From positions 104,270 through 168,269 of the forward strand of contig JAJQGJ010000006.1 in assembly GCA_021200565.1 (NCBI GenBank): 64,000 nt of DNA, given 5' to 3'. Source of the stretch: Oscillospiraceae bacterium. GTDB taxonomy: Bacteria > Bacillota > Clostridia > Oscillospirales > Ruminococcaceae. Positions 1 to 8,797 of this stretch are shown here, one piece after another. Position 1 is the stretch's first letter. Each line of letters begins with the position of its first letter. The notes beneath the pieces were generated by a model. It ran no database searches and was not told the origin of the DNA. It saw only the letters and a program-made list of their open reading frames with translations. Made by a program: the position numbers and the translations under genes.

Positions 1-458
1 ATAGTCACCATGATGCGGGATTGCAGGTAGTTTGTAACGATACCTACGAGATAGATGCAAAGAAGCACCAGAGCTACTCTGACTATGTATTCAAGCACCT
101 CACAATCGCCTGTAATGCTCTTGAGGATGTTGTCCGCAAGCTTTTCCATCGTACTCATTTCCTGCTCTTTACCTGTTACGGCAACTGTCAGTTTGTTTAT
201 GATAGGTGCCAGAAGATATGAGCAGAAGAGGGAAGTGACGGTAGTCACGAGCATGCATGCGAGCACAAGAACCAATCTGAATTTGTACTGAGCAATATAT
301 CCAACTAGCCTTTTAATTACCTTACCGGTGTCCTTGGGTCTTCCACCGTCTCCGCGTCCACCTCTTGGACCGTGTCCCAGACCTCCGCCTGGTCCGCCTT
401 TCTGGTCGGCGGCTTTTTTGTTATACTGCTTCTGAAGGGCTGTTAAGTCTCTTGCCAT
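1..458 (-). CDS. ABC exporter half-subunit, N-terminal part (runs off left edge)
   Basis: Only the first 152 codons are in the window. Reading from ATG at 458, the protein begins with a Gly/Arg/Pro-rich cytoplasmic leader, then enters the first membrane segment near residues 55-75 and a second near 125-145, the layout of a type IV ABC exporter transmembrane domain. It starts 2 bases after the stop of the upstream exporter subunit, whose last codons supply a GAAGGCGG ribosome site, so the two are translationally coupled and probably form a heterodimer. The ATPase domain lies outside the window, so its Walker and signature motifs cannot be checked. The substrate is unknown. Confidence 0.85.
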   Translation of the reverse strand, partial: MARDLTALQKQYNKKAADQKGGPGGGLGHGPRGGRGDGGRPKDTGKVIKRLVGYIAQYKFRLVLVLACMLVTTVTSLFCSYLLAPIINKLTVAVTGKEQEMSTMEKLADNILKSITGDCEVLEYIVRVALVLLCIYLVGIVTNYLQSRIMVT

Positions 459-460
459 AC

Positions 461-2200
461 TTACACCGCCTTCTTTTCAGAGTCATTCTGGGAGTAGTAA
501 ATCTCCTGATATGCCTCATTATTACTTAGAAGCTCTTCGTGCGTTCCGATTCCGGAAATCTTGCCCTCGTTCATGACAATTATCATGTCTGCATCTTTGA
601 CAGAGCTGATTCTTTGGGCGATGATAATCTTGGTTGAGTCTTTAAGCTCGTTTCGGAAAGCAAGTCTTATCTGAGCTTCAGTTGCAGTATCAACAGCACT
701 TGTCGAGTCGTCGAGTATGAGAACTTTCGGATTCTTAAGTAGTGCTCTTGCAATACAAAGTCTTTGTTTCTGACCGCCAGAGACGTTGGTGCCGCCCTGG
801 TCAATAGCAGTCTGGTATCCGTCCTTGAATGAAGATACAAATTTGTCAGCCTGAGCACTCTGTGCAGCTGATCTTATCTGTTCCTCAGTTGCATTCTCGT
901 CACCCCAACTAAGGTTTTCTTCGATAGTTCCGGAGAACAGGGTATTGTTTTGCAAAACCATTCCTATTCCCTCACGGAGATTGTAGAGAGAATAATCCTT
1001 TACATTCACGCCGTCAACCAAAACTTCGCCATCGTCGACTTCGTAAAGTCTTGCAATCATGGAAACAAGAGTAGTCTTTCCACAGCCGGTGGAGCCGACT
1101 ATTCCGACGGTAGAATGAGCGGGAATTTTGAGGTTGATGTTCGTAAGAACACTGTCTTCAGAATTCTTATAGTAACGGAATGTGACGTTTCTGAATTCAA
1201 TTTCGCCGTTCTGAACGGTAAGCTCTCTGTGAGCAGCGTTGTCATCATTGATGTCCGGCTCTTCATCGAGAACCTGGGATATTCTTCTTGCGCTGACCAA
1301 AGCTCTTGAAGAGGTCATCAGAAGCATGGAAACCATCATGAGTGACGACAGAATCTGGCTCGCATATGTGATGAATGCGGTCAGGTCTCCGACCTCCATA
1401 CCGTTGTCAAGAACAATCTGTCCGCCAAAGTAGATTATGCAGATTGTGGTGACATTCATAATGAGCGTCATGACAGGACCTATGAAAATCATAATCTTCA
1501 TGGCGCTTAAAGAAGCCGACTTGTAGTCGCCGTTTGCTTTGCTGAACTTGTCGATTTCCTTATCTTCTCTTACAAAGCTCTTTACAACTCTTACGTTCGT
1601 GACATTTTCGCGGACGGTTGCGTTCAATCCGTCAAGCTTTTTCTGAACTGTCTGAAACTTTGAGAAGCCCTTGAAGATAATTAAGCCGACACCGCAAAGC
1701 AGTACGGGGATTGCCACAGCGAAAACCGCTGACAGGGAAGGACTTATGCTTATAGCCATAATAAGCGCCATAATCATCATTCCCGGTGCACGGAATGCCA
1801 TTCTCAGAAGCTGATTGACAAAGTTCTGCATCTGAGTGATGTCGTTTGTGAGTCTTGTGACAAGAGAGCTTGTCGAGAAACGGTCAATATTTGCAAAAGA
1901 GAAGGTCTGCACCTTCTCAAATACATCCTGTCTTAGGTCGCAGGCAAAATTGACAGATGCCTTGGCTCCGAAGTAGGAGCCGCCGGCACCACCAGCCATC
2001 ATGACGACAGCACAAACAACTATTCCGAGCATAACGAGTATACAGGTTGAAAGTGTGAGGGTTCCCGCATTCTGCTGATTGATGACGATAGCCATCAGCT
2101 TGGGAATTATTACTTCACCGAATACTTCAACGAGCATACATATAGGAGTGATGATGAAAAGAGGCAAATATGGCTTAATATATTTGTACCAGCGTTTCAC
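461..2200 (-). CDS. ABC exporter half-subunit (permease plus ATPase), degenerate-site partner
   Basis: The 579-residue protein fuses a six-helix export domain (about residues 10-300) to an ATPase domain. Walker A GSTGCGKTT is at 369-377, the signature NVSGGQKQR near 472-480 and Walker B LILDD at 494-498. The usual catalytic glutamate after Walker B is Asp498, and the switch histidine is replaced (IAQR in place of IAHR). That pattern is known for the subunit carrying the degenerate nucleotide site of heterodimeric multidrug exporters (BmrCD, TM287/288 type). Translation starts at GTG 2200, 13 bases after the MarR stop. The next gene encodes the presumed partner. Export of drugs, lipids or peptides is possible; the substrate cannot be read from sequence. 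Confidence 0.93.
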   Translation of the reverse strand: MKRWYKYIKPYLPLFIITPICMLVEVFGEVIIPKLMAIVINQQNAGTLTLSTCILVMLGIVVCAVVMMAGGAGGSYFGAKASVNFACDLRQDVFEKVQTFSFANIDRFSTSSLVTRLTNDITQMQNFVNQLLRMAFRAPGMMIMALIMAISISPSLSAVFAVAIPVLLCGVGLIIFKGFSKFQTVQKKLDGLNATVRENVTNVRVVKSFVREDKEIDKFSKANGDYKSASLSAMKIMIFIGPVMTLIMNVTTICIIYFGGQIVLDNGMEVGDLTAFITYASQILSSLMMVSMLLMTSSRALVSARRISQVLDEEPDINDDNAAHRELTVQNGEIEFRNVTFRYYKNSEDSVLTNINLKIPAHSTVGIVGSTGCGKTTLVSMIARLYEVDDGEVLVDGVNVKDYSLYNLREGIGMVLQNNTLFSGTIEENLSWGDENATEEQIRSAAQSAQADKFVSSFKDGYQTAIDQGGTNVSGGQKQRLCIARALLKNPKVLILDDSTSAVDTATEAQIRLAFRNELKDSTKIIIAQRISSVKDADMIIVMNEGKISGIGTHEELLSNNEAYQEIYYSQNDSEKKAV

Positions 2201-2213
2201 CCTTTAGCTTCTC

Positions 2214-2669
2214 TCAGTTTTCAGCGTTGGCATAAGTCTTGAGATTTTCGATGAGTCTCTTCATGTATCCGCTGAAAGCAGCGATCTCTTCATCTGAGAA
2301 GCCCTCAAAAGCAGTCTCGTCGATAACGCTATAAAAATCGTTGGTCTTCTTGACGATGTTCTTGCCTTTGGAGGTGATTGCTATGTTGTTGACTCTGGAG
2401 TCATCAGAAGAAGGAGTTCTTTCGATGTAACCCTGAGTTTCAAGCTTCTTGAGAGTAACGGTAACTGCAGCTGGAGAAATCTCCATCTTCTCAGCCAGAT
2501 CCTTCTGGCAAAGTCTTGAGTCGCGGCTTGCTTCGATAAGCATCGAGTGCTGGCTTCCTCTCAGACCCAAAGTATCAACATATTTGTCAATGAGCTGACG
2601 GCGAAGGCAATCAAATCTTGCAAACTGATTGATGCACTTCTCATATTGTTCTTTTCTGGTATTTGCCAT
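2214..2669 (-). CDS. MarR-family transcriptional regulator
   Basis: The 151-residue protein has a MarR winged helix-turn-helix: recognition region QKDLAEKMEISPAAVTVTL, then a wing with the conserved D-D-S-R (SSDDSRVN). The family binds small palindromes as dimers and usually represses itself and a neighbouring exporter. ATG 2669 is chosen over an upstream in-frame ATG at 2750 because the promoter lies between them and an AAAGGA site precedes 2669. It is the first gene of an operon with the two ABC half-exporters, so it most likely controls their expression. The ligand is unknown. Confidence 0.92.
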   Translation of the reverse strand: MANTRKEQYEKCINQFARFDCLRRQLIDKYVDTLGLRGSQHSMLIEASRDSRLCQKDLAEKMEISPAAVTVTLKKLETQGYIERTPSSDDSRVNNIAITSKGKNIVKKTNDFYSVIDETAFEGFSDEEIAAFSGYMKRLIENLKTYANAEN

Positions 2670-2721
2670 AAATAACACTATCCTTTCAATGAAGTTTTGA
2701 TAAAAACTATTTAACAGTAGA

Positions 2722-2750
2722 ATTGTAGCATAGACGCATAAAATTGTCAA
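2722..2750 (-). promoter_or_regulatory. Sigma-A promoter of the marR-ABC operon with candidate operator
   Basis: On the minus strand TTGACA (2745-2750) and TACAAT (2722-2727) are separated by 17 bases, a near-consensus vegetative promoter. Just downstream of the -10, at 2706-2718, ACTATTTAACAGT is an imperfect palindrome with five of six base pairs matched, where a bound MarR dimer would block initiation. The promoter call is firm; the operator call is inference. Confidence 0.8.
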
Positions 2751-2856
2751 GCACTTAGTGTGAAAATGTGAAGAAATTTAATGCGTATTATTTTCATTGA
2801 AACACCTTTTCTGAAATATGAAATTTCGCAAAACTCTATTTCGGGAAAAAAAGTGG

Positions 2857-2885
2857 TTGTAATTATCGCAAAAATATGATACACT
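2857..2885 (+). promoter_or_regulatory. Possible promoter of the TPR membrane protein gene
   Basis: TTGTAA (2857-2862), a 17-base spacer and TACACT (2880-2885) preceded by TGA form a plausible vegetative promoter about 50 bases before the start codon at 2937. Both hexamers deviate from consensus, so this is a moderate call. Confidence 0.4.
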
Positions 2886-2936
2886 AAGTATTGATGAGCT
2901 CACGGATAATGCTGGAGCTGAATTTGAGGTGTTTAT

Positions 2937-3986
2937 ATGATCAAAACTCGTACTGAAATAAAGAATTTTAAAATCTGGATGATATGCCTGACGCTTTTTT
3001 TGTGGGCTCTTCTCATAGCCGCTCCTTTCTTGGGGCTGCTCGATGACTCCATGCTTTACAGTGCGTTTCCGTTTCTGAACTTTGGTCTCATAATCGAGGG
3101 AACAATAGCTGGCAACGAGCTTCCGCATTTCGTAACAGACAATTTCAGCTTTGCAGTAAGCCTTGCATGCATCATGGTGGTAATTGCGCTGGCTGTTCTT
3201 CTGGTTTACCTTATCGTAAAGTGCGTTCTCGCTTCACAGCGTTCAAAGGCAAAGAAAGTACTGAGAAAGACGGGATATTCGGCTGAGTACTTTTCACTTC
3301 TTGAAAAAAAGAAAAAGCACTTAAAGGGCAGCTATCTTGAAGCTGTCAATGACCTGTGCCTTGCCAAGGAATATGGCGACGGCAGACGCTATGATACTGC
3401 ACTCGAAATCTTAAGAAATGTCGACATCGACAAATTCAAGGTCAGAGATGCCGCAACCTACTATGCTCTTTATGCATACATATTTATATTAACCGGTAAT
3501 CTTGAAAACGCTGGCTTTGCTATTGACCTTGGAGTTCCTTTTGCCGAGAAGACAAAGGACAAGTCCCAGATGGCTTTCGTGAGCGCACTACTTCTGTATG
3601 CCCAGAAGGATTACGAAGGTGCTGAAAAAGGCTTCAAGCCTCTTGTCAAGTCTCATAATAACGAAATCAGAGTCTGGTCGGGAATGTATTTAGGTCTTAT
3701 ATTCCTCCGCCAACATAAGAACGATAATGCAAGAAAGACAGTTGTTGCTCTCAGCAAATTCAAGAAAACTCCTCGTCAAAGCGAAAACATCTTAAAGCTT
3801 CTCAAGAAGATCGAAACTGCCTATGCTCTTGAAGAGGAAGAGCGCCGTGAGGAACTTGCTGCATCAGAAGAAGCATCCGCCGAAGGTGAAACCTCGGACG
3901 AAGAATTATCTACCGAAGAGTTTTCTTCAGTAGAAGAAGCTTCTTCTGGCGAAGAGCCCTCTGAAGAAGACGCTAATCCAGAATAA
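2937..3986 (+). CDS. Membrane-anchored tetratricopeptide-like protein with acidic tail
   Basis: The 349-residue protein has two membrane helices (about 11-35 and 71-98), a cytoplasmic helical region of TPR-like repeats (about 120-300, with recurring Ala/Gly/Tyr pairs such as GDGRRYDTALEIL and AQKDYEGAEKGF), and a C-terminal tail of about 45 residues made almost entirely of Glu, Ser, Ala and Thr. GAGGTG at 2926-2931 is the ribosome site. TPR regions usually hold protein partners. The next gene is SpoIIM-like and starts 52 bases on, so a sporulation or envelope scaffold role is possible but unproven. I do not recognise a named family. Confidence 0.7.
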   Translation: MIKTRTEIKNFKIWMICLTLFLWALLIAAPFLGLLDDSMLYSAFPFLNFGLIIEGTIAGNELPHFVTDNFSFAVSLACIMVVIALAVLLVYLIVKCVLASQRSKAKKVLRKTGYSAEYFSLLEKKKKHLKGSYLEAVNDLCLAKEYGDGRRYDTALEILRNVDIDKFKVRDAATYYALYAYIFILTGNLENAGFAIDLGVPFAEKTKDKSQMAFVSALLLYAQKDYEGAEKGFKPLVKSHNNEIRVWSGMYLGLIFLRQHKNDNARKTVVALSKFKKTPRQSENILKLLKKIETAYALEEEERREELAASEEASAEGETSDEELSTEEFSSVEEASSGEEPSEEDANPE

Positions 3987-3990
3987 TATT

Positions 3991-4019
3991 GCATATTTGT
4001 CTGCTTGTCCTCATAGTAT
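3991..4019 (+). promoter_or_regulatory. Sigma-E-like (mother-cell) promoter before the spoIIM-like gene
   Basis: GCATATT (3991-3997), a 14-base spacer and CATAGTAT (4012-4019) fit the Bacillus sigma-E pattern (KMATATT, about 14, CATAcaaT). In B. subtilis spoIIM is sigma-E dependent. The predicted start is very close to the ribosome site at 4024-4030, giving a leader of only about 13 bases, which weakens the call. Confidence 0.4.
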
Positions 4020-4038
4020 GGACAAGGAGGCGTTGTGA

Positions 4039-4602
4039 ATGAGCAGAGACAAAAAGGATACTGTACTGATTTTTGCGCTTGTAGTTGGAATAGCAATAGG
4101 TGCGTTAGTCGGAATGAAGCTTTCAGAAAGCGAGATTTCAAGCCTTGTCAAGACAAGCTTTCTTACATACAGAGAAAACAGATTTGAATCGTTTTTCTCA
4201 TTTTTCATAAGCTCTTCTTCGTTTGTGATTGTAGTATTTCTCATGGGCTTCTGTGCCGTTTTTCAGCCTTTTGAAGTGCTTTTAGTGGCGTTAAAAGGCT
4301 TAGGACTCGGACTGATTGCAAGATGTGTCTATGCAAGCGACAACCTTCTGCCAGACCTTCTTCTGTTTCTTCCGTTCTCGGTAATTTCGTCAGGAATTCT
4401 CATATTCCAGGCGAGAGACGCTGTTTCAATGTCGATGGGATACTTTTCAATCTCGATAACAACTGAAAATCGCCTCGGAATGGCCAATGAATTCAGAGAG
4501 TACATTTTCAGATTTTTCATATACCTTCTCTCCTGTGCTGTAATCAGCGCACTCGGTTGCCTGACTTTGAGCGTGATGAATACGCATGGACTGTTTCAGT
4601 GA
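4039..4602 (+). CDS. SpoIIM-like integral membrane protein
   Basis: The 187-residue protein has about five membrane helices: near 8-26, 50-70, 74-95, 103-123 and 157-178. Length, helix layout and the central stretch FLMGFCAVFQPFEVLLVALKG resemble stage II sporulation protein M, which forms the engulfment machine with SpoIID and SpoIIP. The start follows AAGGAGG (4024-4030) by 8 bases. A sigma-E-like promoter lies just upstream. It sits between a TPR membrane protein and a DUF624-like protein, 19 bases from the latter. Similarity was judged by eye; a general DUF95/SpoIIM-superfamily protein is the main alternative. Confidence 0.55.
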   Translation: MSRDKKDTVLIFALVVGIAIGALVGMKLSESEISSLVKTSFLTYRENRFESFFSFFISSSSFVIVVFLMGFCAVFQPFEVLLVALKGLGLGLIARCVYASDNLLPDLLLFLPFSVISSGILIFQARDAVSMSMGYFSISITTENRLGMANEFREYIFRFFIYLLSCAVISALGCLTLSVMNTHGLFQ

Positions 4603-4621
4603 ACCGAAAGGATGTTTAATC

Positions 4622-5587
4622 ATGGGTCTTTTTTCAAAATATGAGGAGCCCGGTAAGGGTGTACCAAAAAATCCTGACCAGAAGCTTCCGTTCTTCAGAT
4701 TTTTTGAGCTTTACTTCGGGCATTTCACAAAGCTGATTCTCCTCAACTTCATCTACATCATCTGCTTTCTGCCAATGTTTGCGGGAGTAATAGTGATGCA
4801 GCTGTTCCTTGTGGACGAGGAATCAAGCTTCTACACCTTGGCTTTCTATCTGATAGTGATTGCAAGCGGCATTATCATCGGTCCTGCCACATGCGGAGTT
4901 GCAAAGCTATCAAGAAATATGTCTATAGAAAAGCCGATTTTCCTCTGGCATGATTTCTGGGATACATTCAAAACCAACTTCAAGCAGGGCGCAATCATGG
5001 GCGTAATTGACATGCTGTTTATTTCAGCAGTTTCTGTTTCGTTCCCGATGTATTACAATATGGCGGCTAGCAGCAATATCTTCTACGTACCGTTTGCAGT
5101 CTGCCTCATCTGCTCTGTTATCTTCCTTATGATGCACTTCTATATCTATTTCCTTATAGTCACAACCGACTTGGGACTATGGAAGATTTTGAAGAACTCA
5201 TTCCTCCTGACCGCTATCGACATCAAGAGCTCCATTATAAACCTCGTGGTAACTGCAATAGTTCTGATACTCGTTGTAATCTTCTTCCCGTATACAGCTA
5301 TACTGGTTATCATACTTCCGACGTTTATGGCGTTCTTATATGCATTCAACTGCTATCCGGTCATCAGGAAATATGTCATCCAGCCTTACTATGACGAAAG
5401 AGGCGAGCGCAATCCTGAGCTTGACTATATCGATGAGGATGGCGAGACAGTATTTGTAGACTCTCCCGAGCTTGAGGAAGCACCTCCTAAGGAAAAATCA
5501 GGCGGAATGAGAGCGAAGAGGGAATCAGGCAACAATCCTGCACCCAGGTCTTCCGGCTCCAGCAAAAAGAAAAAGACAATCAGATAA
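4622..5587 (+). CDS. DUF624/YesL-like membrane protein
   Basis: The 321-residue protein has about five to six membrane helices (near 33-57, 66-90, 115-138, 150-178 and 195-240), then a polar C-terminal tail of about 80 residues rich in Glu, Pro, Ser and Lys. Helix spacing and the motif NCYPVIRKYV resemble the DUF624 (YesL) family, whose members often sit with carbohydrate transport genes and whose function is not established. ATG 4622 is chosen because GAAAGGA (4606-4612) lies 9 bases upstream; an in-frame ATG at 4586 lies inside the previous gene. A terminator follows. Confidence 0.65.
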   Translation: MGLFSKYEEPGKGVPKNPDQKLPFFRFFELYFGHFTKLILLNFIYIICFLPMFAGVIVMQLFLVDEESSFYTLAFYLIVIASGIIIGPATCGVAKLSRNMSIEKPIFLWHDFWDTFKTNFKQGAIMGVIDMLFISAVSVSFPMYYNMAASSNIFYVPFAVCLICSVIFLMMHFYIYFLIVTTDLGLWKILKNSFLLTAIDIKSSIINLVVTAIVLILVVIFFPYTAILVIILPTFMAFLYAFNCYPVIRKYVIQPYYDERGERNPELDYIDEDGETVFVDSPELEEAPPKEKSGGMRAKRESGNNPAPRSSGSSKKKKTIR

Positions 5588-5599
5588 ATATATAGACCA

Positions 5600-5632
5600 A
5601 AACCGTCGAAGCAAAATGCAACGACGGTTTTT
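5600..5632 (+). terminator. Rho-independent terminator after the DUF624-like gene
   Basis: A perfect 9-bp stem AAACCGTCG / CGACGGTTT (5600-5608 with 5622-5630) closes a 13-base loop and runs into T residues. It also lies downstream of the small minus-strand gene and could serve both strands. Confidence 0.85.
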
Positions 5633-5650
5633 GATGCGGTGGCGATTTGG

Positions 5651-5830
5651 TTAAGAGAACATACACCCGAGCCCTTCAAGCATCGAGCTGACGGAGCGCA
5701 CTGCTTTCATGGCGTTCGACTTAACCATTCTCTTGTTTGATTTCGTGGCGTTCGTCACAGCATAAACCGCTGCGCCGGTCACCACTCCAACCGCTATTCC
5801 CTTGCAGAGTGAGGGAATGTTCATACTCAT
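5651..5830 (-). CDS. Small (59-residue) hydrophobic/basic protein
   Basis: Reading from ATG 5830 there is an open frame of 59 codons ending TAA at 5651. A strong AAGGAG site (5839-5844) stands 8 bases before the ATG, which supports it as a real gene. The product begins MSMNIPSLCKGIAVG, has one short hydrophobic segment (about 8-25) rich in Gly, Ala and Val, and then a basic, helix-prone tail with SNKRMVKSNAMKAV. The pattern resembles the small YtxH-like glycine-rich membrane proteins common in clostridia, but no function can be assigned. It is divergent from the pyridoxal kinase gene and convergent with the DUF624-like gene. Confidence 0.72.
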   Translation of the reverse strand: MSMNIPSLCKGIAVGVVTGAAVYAVTNATKSNKRMVKSNAMKAVRSVSSMLEGLGCMFS

Positions 5831-5897
5831 AAAAATCTCTCCTTTTCGGCTTAGTAATTGTAGTTTGCACGCTTTTTAAAAAAATACTCAGAAAAGA

Positions 5898-5926
5898 TTG
5901 TTTTGCGCTCTGAAAAGTGATATAAT
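5898..5926 (+). promoter_or_regulatory. Promoter of the pyridoxal kinase-trmL pair
   Basis: TATAAT (5921-5926) is a perfect -10 and TTGTTT (5898-5903) a weak -35 at 17 bases spacing, 36 bases before the start codon at 5963. Confidence 0.65.
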
Positions 5927-5962
5927 CGGTACTGCAATGAATGTAAATTGAAGGGGATCAAA

Positions 5963-6823
5963 ATGAACGAACAACACAGAGTAGCGGCAATCCACGACCT
6001 TTCCGGCGTTGGAAGATGCTCACTTTCAGTTATACTTCCGACTTTGTCGGTCATGGGAATACAGGTTTGTGCCGTTCCGACGGCTCTTATGAGCTCGCAC
6101 ACAAGTGGTTTCGGGGAGGTTGTCATGGAGGACATGACCAGCTATATCCCAAAGGCTCTTAAGCATTATCAGTCAGCGGGAGTTGGTTTCGACTGTATCT
6201 ATTCCGGATTTCTGGCATCCGGAGGACAGGTTGACTGCTGCCTCGATTTCTTCAAGGCTTATCCTGATGCCCTGAAAGTCGTTGACCCGGTAATGGGCGA
6301 CCAGGGAAAGAGATACCGCACCTACACAGAAGAGCTTTGCCGCAGAATGGCTGAGCTTGTTTCCGTAGCGGATGTTATAACTCCGAACCTCACTGAAGCA
6401 TCAATACTCCTTGGAATTCCTTACCCGGTTTCACGCCTCACTATAAGTGAAATTAGAAGCATGCTCGTTCGCCTTTCCGGAAAGGGACCTGATACCGTTG
6501 TGATAACAAGTGTCCCGATGGCGGACGGCTCCGCCTGCAATGTCGGCTATGACAGAAAGAACAGCTCATTCTGGCGTGTACCATATGAAATCATCCCGAA
6601 GCACTATCCTGGAACTGGCGACCTGTTTGCAAGCGTCCTGACCGGCGGTCTCATCACAGGCGACAGCCTGCCAATAGCGATGAGCAGAGCAACATCCTTC
6701 CTTGAATACGCTATCAAGACCACCTACGGCTACGGCACCAATCCCAGAGAGGGCGTTATGCTCGAAAAGTGCTTGCCGGAGCTTATCAACCGTGTCAGCT
6801 TCACCGACTATTCAGCACTTTAA
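5963..6823 (+). CDS. Pyridoxal/pyridoxamine kinase (PdxY/PdxK type)
   Basis: The 286-residue protein is a ribokinase-fold kinase that phosphorylates pyridoxal, pyridoxamine or pyridoxine with ATP in vitamin B6 salvage. It shows the N-terminal AAIHDLSGVGRCSL substrate region, VVDPVMGDQGKRY in the centre, NLTEASILLG, and the anion-hole and base motif PGTGDLFAS near residue 215. ATG 5963 is chosen over an upstream ATG at 5948 because AAGGGGA (5951-5957) lies 5 bases before it. trmL follows after 9 bases, so the two are co-transcribed. HMP/thiamine kinase is a less likely alternative. Confidence 0.88.
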   Translation: MNEQHRVAAIHDLSGVGRCSLSVILPTLSVMGIQVCAVPTALMSSHTSGFGEVVMEDMTSYIPKALKHYQSAGVGFDCIYSGFLASGGQVDCCLDFFKAYPDALKVVDPVMGDQGKRYRTYTEELCRRMAELVSVADVITPNLTEASILLGIPYPVSRLTISEIRSMLVRLSGKGPDTVVITSVPMADGSACNVGYDRKNSSFWRVPYEIIPKHYPGTGDLFASVLTGGLITGDSLPIAMSRATSFLEYAIKTTYGYGTNPREGVMLEKCLPELINRVSFTDYSAL

Positions 6824-6832
6824 GGAGGCAGT

Positions 6833-7327
6833 ATGAACTTAAATATCGTTTTGGTAGAGCCTCAGATTCCACAGAACACGGGTAATATTTCAAGAACATG
6901 CGCCGTAACCGGCGCCAAGCTTCACCTCGTCAAGCCTCTTGGCTTTGAAGTGGATGACAAGCATCTCAAGCGTGCCGGTCTTGACTATTGGGACAAGCTT
7001 GATATAACCTACTATGATAATCTTGAAGACTTCATCAAAAGAACCAAAGGCGGCAAGTATTATTACTTCACGACCAAAGGCAAACATGTCCACAGCGACG
7101 TCAGCTATGAAGACAACTGCTACATCCTTTTTGGCAGGGAAGACAAAGGTCTTCCCGAGGAGCTTCTGCACTCTAACCCCGACACCTGCGTCAGAATCCC
7201 TATGAGACCAGACCTGAGAAGTCTGAATCTCTCAAACAGCGTCGCCATCGCAACCTATGAAATCCTCCGCCAGTGGGACTATCCTGACCTGACAAGGGAA
7301 GGAAAGCTCACAAGATTTGAATGGTAA
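6833..7327 (+). CDS. trmL: tRNA (cytidine/uridine-34-2'-O)-methyltransferase TrmL
   Basis: The 164-residue SPOUT methyltransferase matches the usual TrmL length. It carries EPQIPQNTGNISRTC near the start and the knot-forming LFGREDKGLP and LRSLNLSNSVAIATYE motifs that bind S-adenosylmethionine. The enzyme methylates the wobble 2'-OH of certain leucine tRNAs. It follows the kinase gene by 9 bases with an AAGGAGG site and is closed by a terminator. Confidence 0.94.
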   Translation: MNLNIVLVEPQIPQNTGNISRTCAVTGAKLHLVKPLGFEVDDKHLKRAGLDYWDKLDITYYDNLEDFIKRTKGGKYYYFTTKGKHVHSDVSYEDNCYILFGREDKGLPEELLHSNPDTCVRIPMRPDLRSLNLSNSVAIATYEILRQWDYPDLTREGKLTRFEW

Positions 7328-7339
7328 TAACACTATATA

Positions 7340-7392
7340 TTCCGCTGAAAGCTGTATTTGACCCCAAAAGTAGCTTCCGGCGGAATTTTTCT
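7340..7392 (+). terminator. Terminator after trmL
   Basis: TTCCGC (7340-7345) pairs with GCGGAA (7380-7385), with a second helix AAGCT/AGCTT inside, then TTTTT. The loop is fairly large. Confidence 0.7.
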
Positions 7393-7414
7393 TGGAAAAA
7401 TTCGGGGTTACCTA

Positions 7415-7443
7415 TTGCTATTTTCGGAGAAATTTTATATAAT
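7415..7443 (+). promoter_or_regulatory. Promoter of the pgk-tpiA-gpmI operon
   Basis: TTGCTA (7415-7420), a 17-base spacer and a perfect TATAAT (7438-7443) precede pgk. The leader has a small hairpin, GTCGC/GCGAC at 7451-7465, near the predicted mRNA 5' end, which may protect the transcript. Confidence 0.8.
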
Positions 7444-7503
7444 AGCTATAGTCGCTAATTGCGACATTGAATAGTATTATTAAAAGCAAAGGAGATATAT
7501 TCA

Positions 7504-8727
7504 ATGGCAGGATTAAACAAGGTCAGTATTGACGACATCAGTGTAAAGGGCAAGAAGGTTCTCGTTAGAGTTGACTTCAACGTTCCGCTCAAGGACGGCG
7601 TTATCACCAACGACAACAGAATTACAGCCGCTCTTCCCACTATCAAGAAGTTAGTTGCAGACGGTGGCAAGGTTGTACTTTGCTCTCACTTGGGCAAGCC
7701 TAAGAACGGTCCTGAAGACAAGTTCTCTCTGGCTCCGGCAGCTGCAAGACTTGCAGAACTCATGGAGGGTACCAAGGTAACATTTGCAAAGGATGACGTA
7801 GTAGTCGGCGAGAACGCAAAGAAGGCAGTCGCTGAAATGAATGAGGGCGAAATCGTAGTCCTCGAGAACACCAGATTCCGTGGCAACGAAGAGACCAAGA
7901 ACGGCGAAGGCTTCTCAAAGGAATTGGCGGATCTCGTTGACGACGAAGTATTCGTAATGGATGCTTTCGGCTCCGCTCACAGAGCTCACGCTTCAACTGC
8001 AGGAGTTACTAAGTTCGTTAAGGAAACTGCTGTTGGATACCTCATGCAGAAGGAAATCACTTATCTCGGCAACGCTGTTGAGAACCCCGTAAGACCTTTC
8101 GTTGCTATTTTGGGCGGTGCAAAGGTTGCTGATAAGCTCAACGTTATCTCAAACCTCCTCGAAAAGTGCGATACACTTATCATTGGTGGCGGTATGGCTT
8201 ACACATTCCTCAAGGCTGAGGGCTATGAGATCGGCACATCTTTAGTCGATGACGAAAAGCTTTCCTACTGTGCAGAAATGCTCGAAAAAGCTAAGTCGAT
8301 GGGCAAGAAGCTTCTTCTCCCTATCGATACTGTTGTTGCAAAGGCTTTCCCTGATCCTATCGATGGCGAGATTGAGACTTCAGTTGTAGATTCCCATAAT
8401 ATCCCTGCTGACTGCATGGGTCTTGACATTGGTCCTAAGACTGCTGAGCTCTTCGCTAACGAGGTCAAGTCCGCAAAGACTGTTGTCTGGAACGGACCTA
8501 TGGGAGTTTTCGAGAACCCGACTCTTGCAAAGGGAACACTTTCTGTTGCCAAGGCTCTTGCTGAGACCGACGCTACAACCGTTATCGGCGGCGGCGATTC
8601 TGCTGCAGCTGTAATCAACTTGGGCTTTGCTGACAAGATGACCCACATCTCCACCGGTGGCGGAGCATCTCTTGAATACCTTGAGGGCAAGGTTCTCCCT
8701 GGAATCGACGTTATCGCCGACAAGTAA
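7504..8727 (+). CDS. pgk: Phosphoglycerate kinase
   Basis: The 407-residue cytoplasmic enzyme transfers the acyl phosphate of 1,3-bisphosphoglycerate to ADP, the first ATP-yielding step of lower glycolysis. It has the signature VRVDFNVPL near residue 20, the SHLGKP motif, [17 protein letters not shown] in the hinge, and the C-terminal GGGDSAAAV glycine-rich nucleotide loop. Length is normal (about 395-410). The start follows AAAGGAG (7488-7494). It heads the pgk-tpiA-gpmI operon. Codon choice is strongly biased, as expected for an abundant enzyme. Confidence 0.98.
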   Translation: MAGLNKVSIDDISVKGKKVLVRVDFNVPLKDGVITNDNRITAALPTIKKLVADGGKVVLCSHLGKPKNGPEDKFSLAPAAARLAELMEGTKVTFAKDDVVVGENAKKAVAEMNEGEIVVLENTRFRGNEETKNGEGFSKELADLVDDEVFVMDAFGSAHRAHASTAGVTKFVKETAVGYLMQKEITYLGNAVENPVRPFVAILGGAKVADKLNVISNLLEKCDTLIIGGGMAYTFLKAEGYEIGTSLVDDEKLSYCAEMLEKAKSMGKKLLLPIDTVVAKAFPDPIDGEIETSVVDSHNIPADCMGLDIGPKTAELFANEVKSAKTVVWNGPMGVFENPTLAKGTLSVAKALAETDATTVIGGGDSAAAVINLGFADKMTHISTGGGASLEYLEGKVLPGIDVIADK

Positions 8728-8797
8728 TTGAAACTCTTTTTGGAGCGGAGCCATGTGTTCCGCTCCGTCTGTAATGCTTTTTGAAAGGATAGATTTC

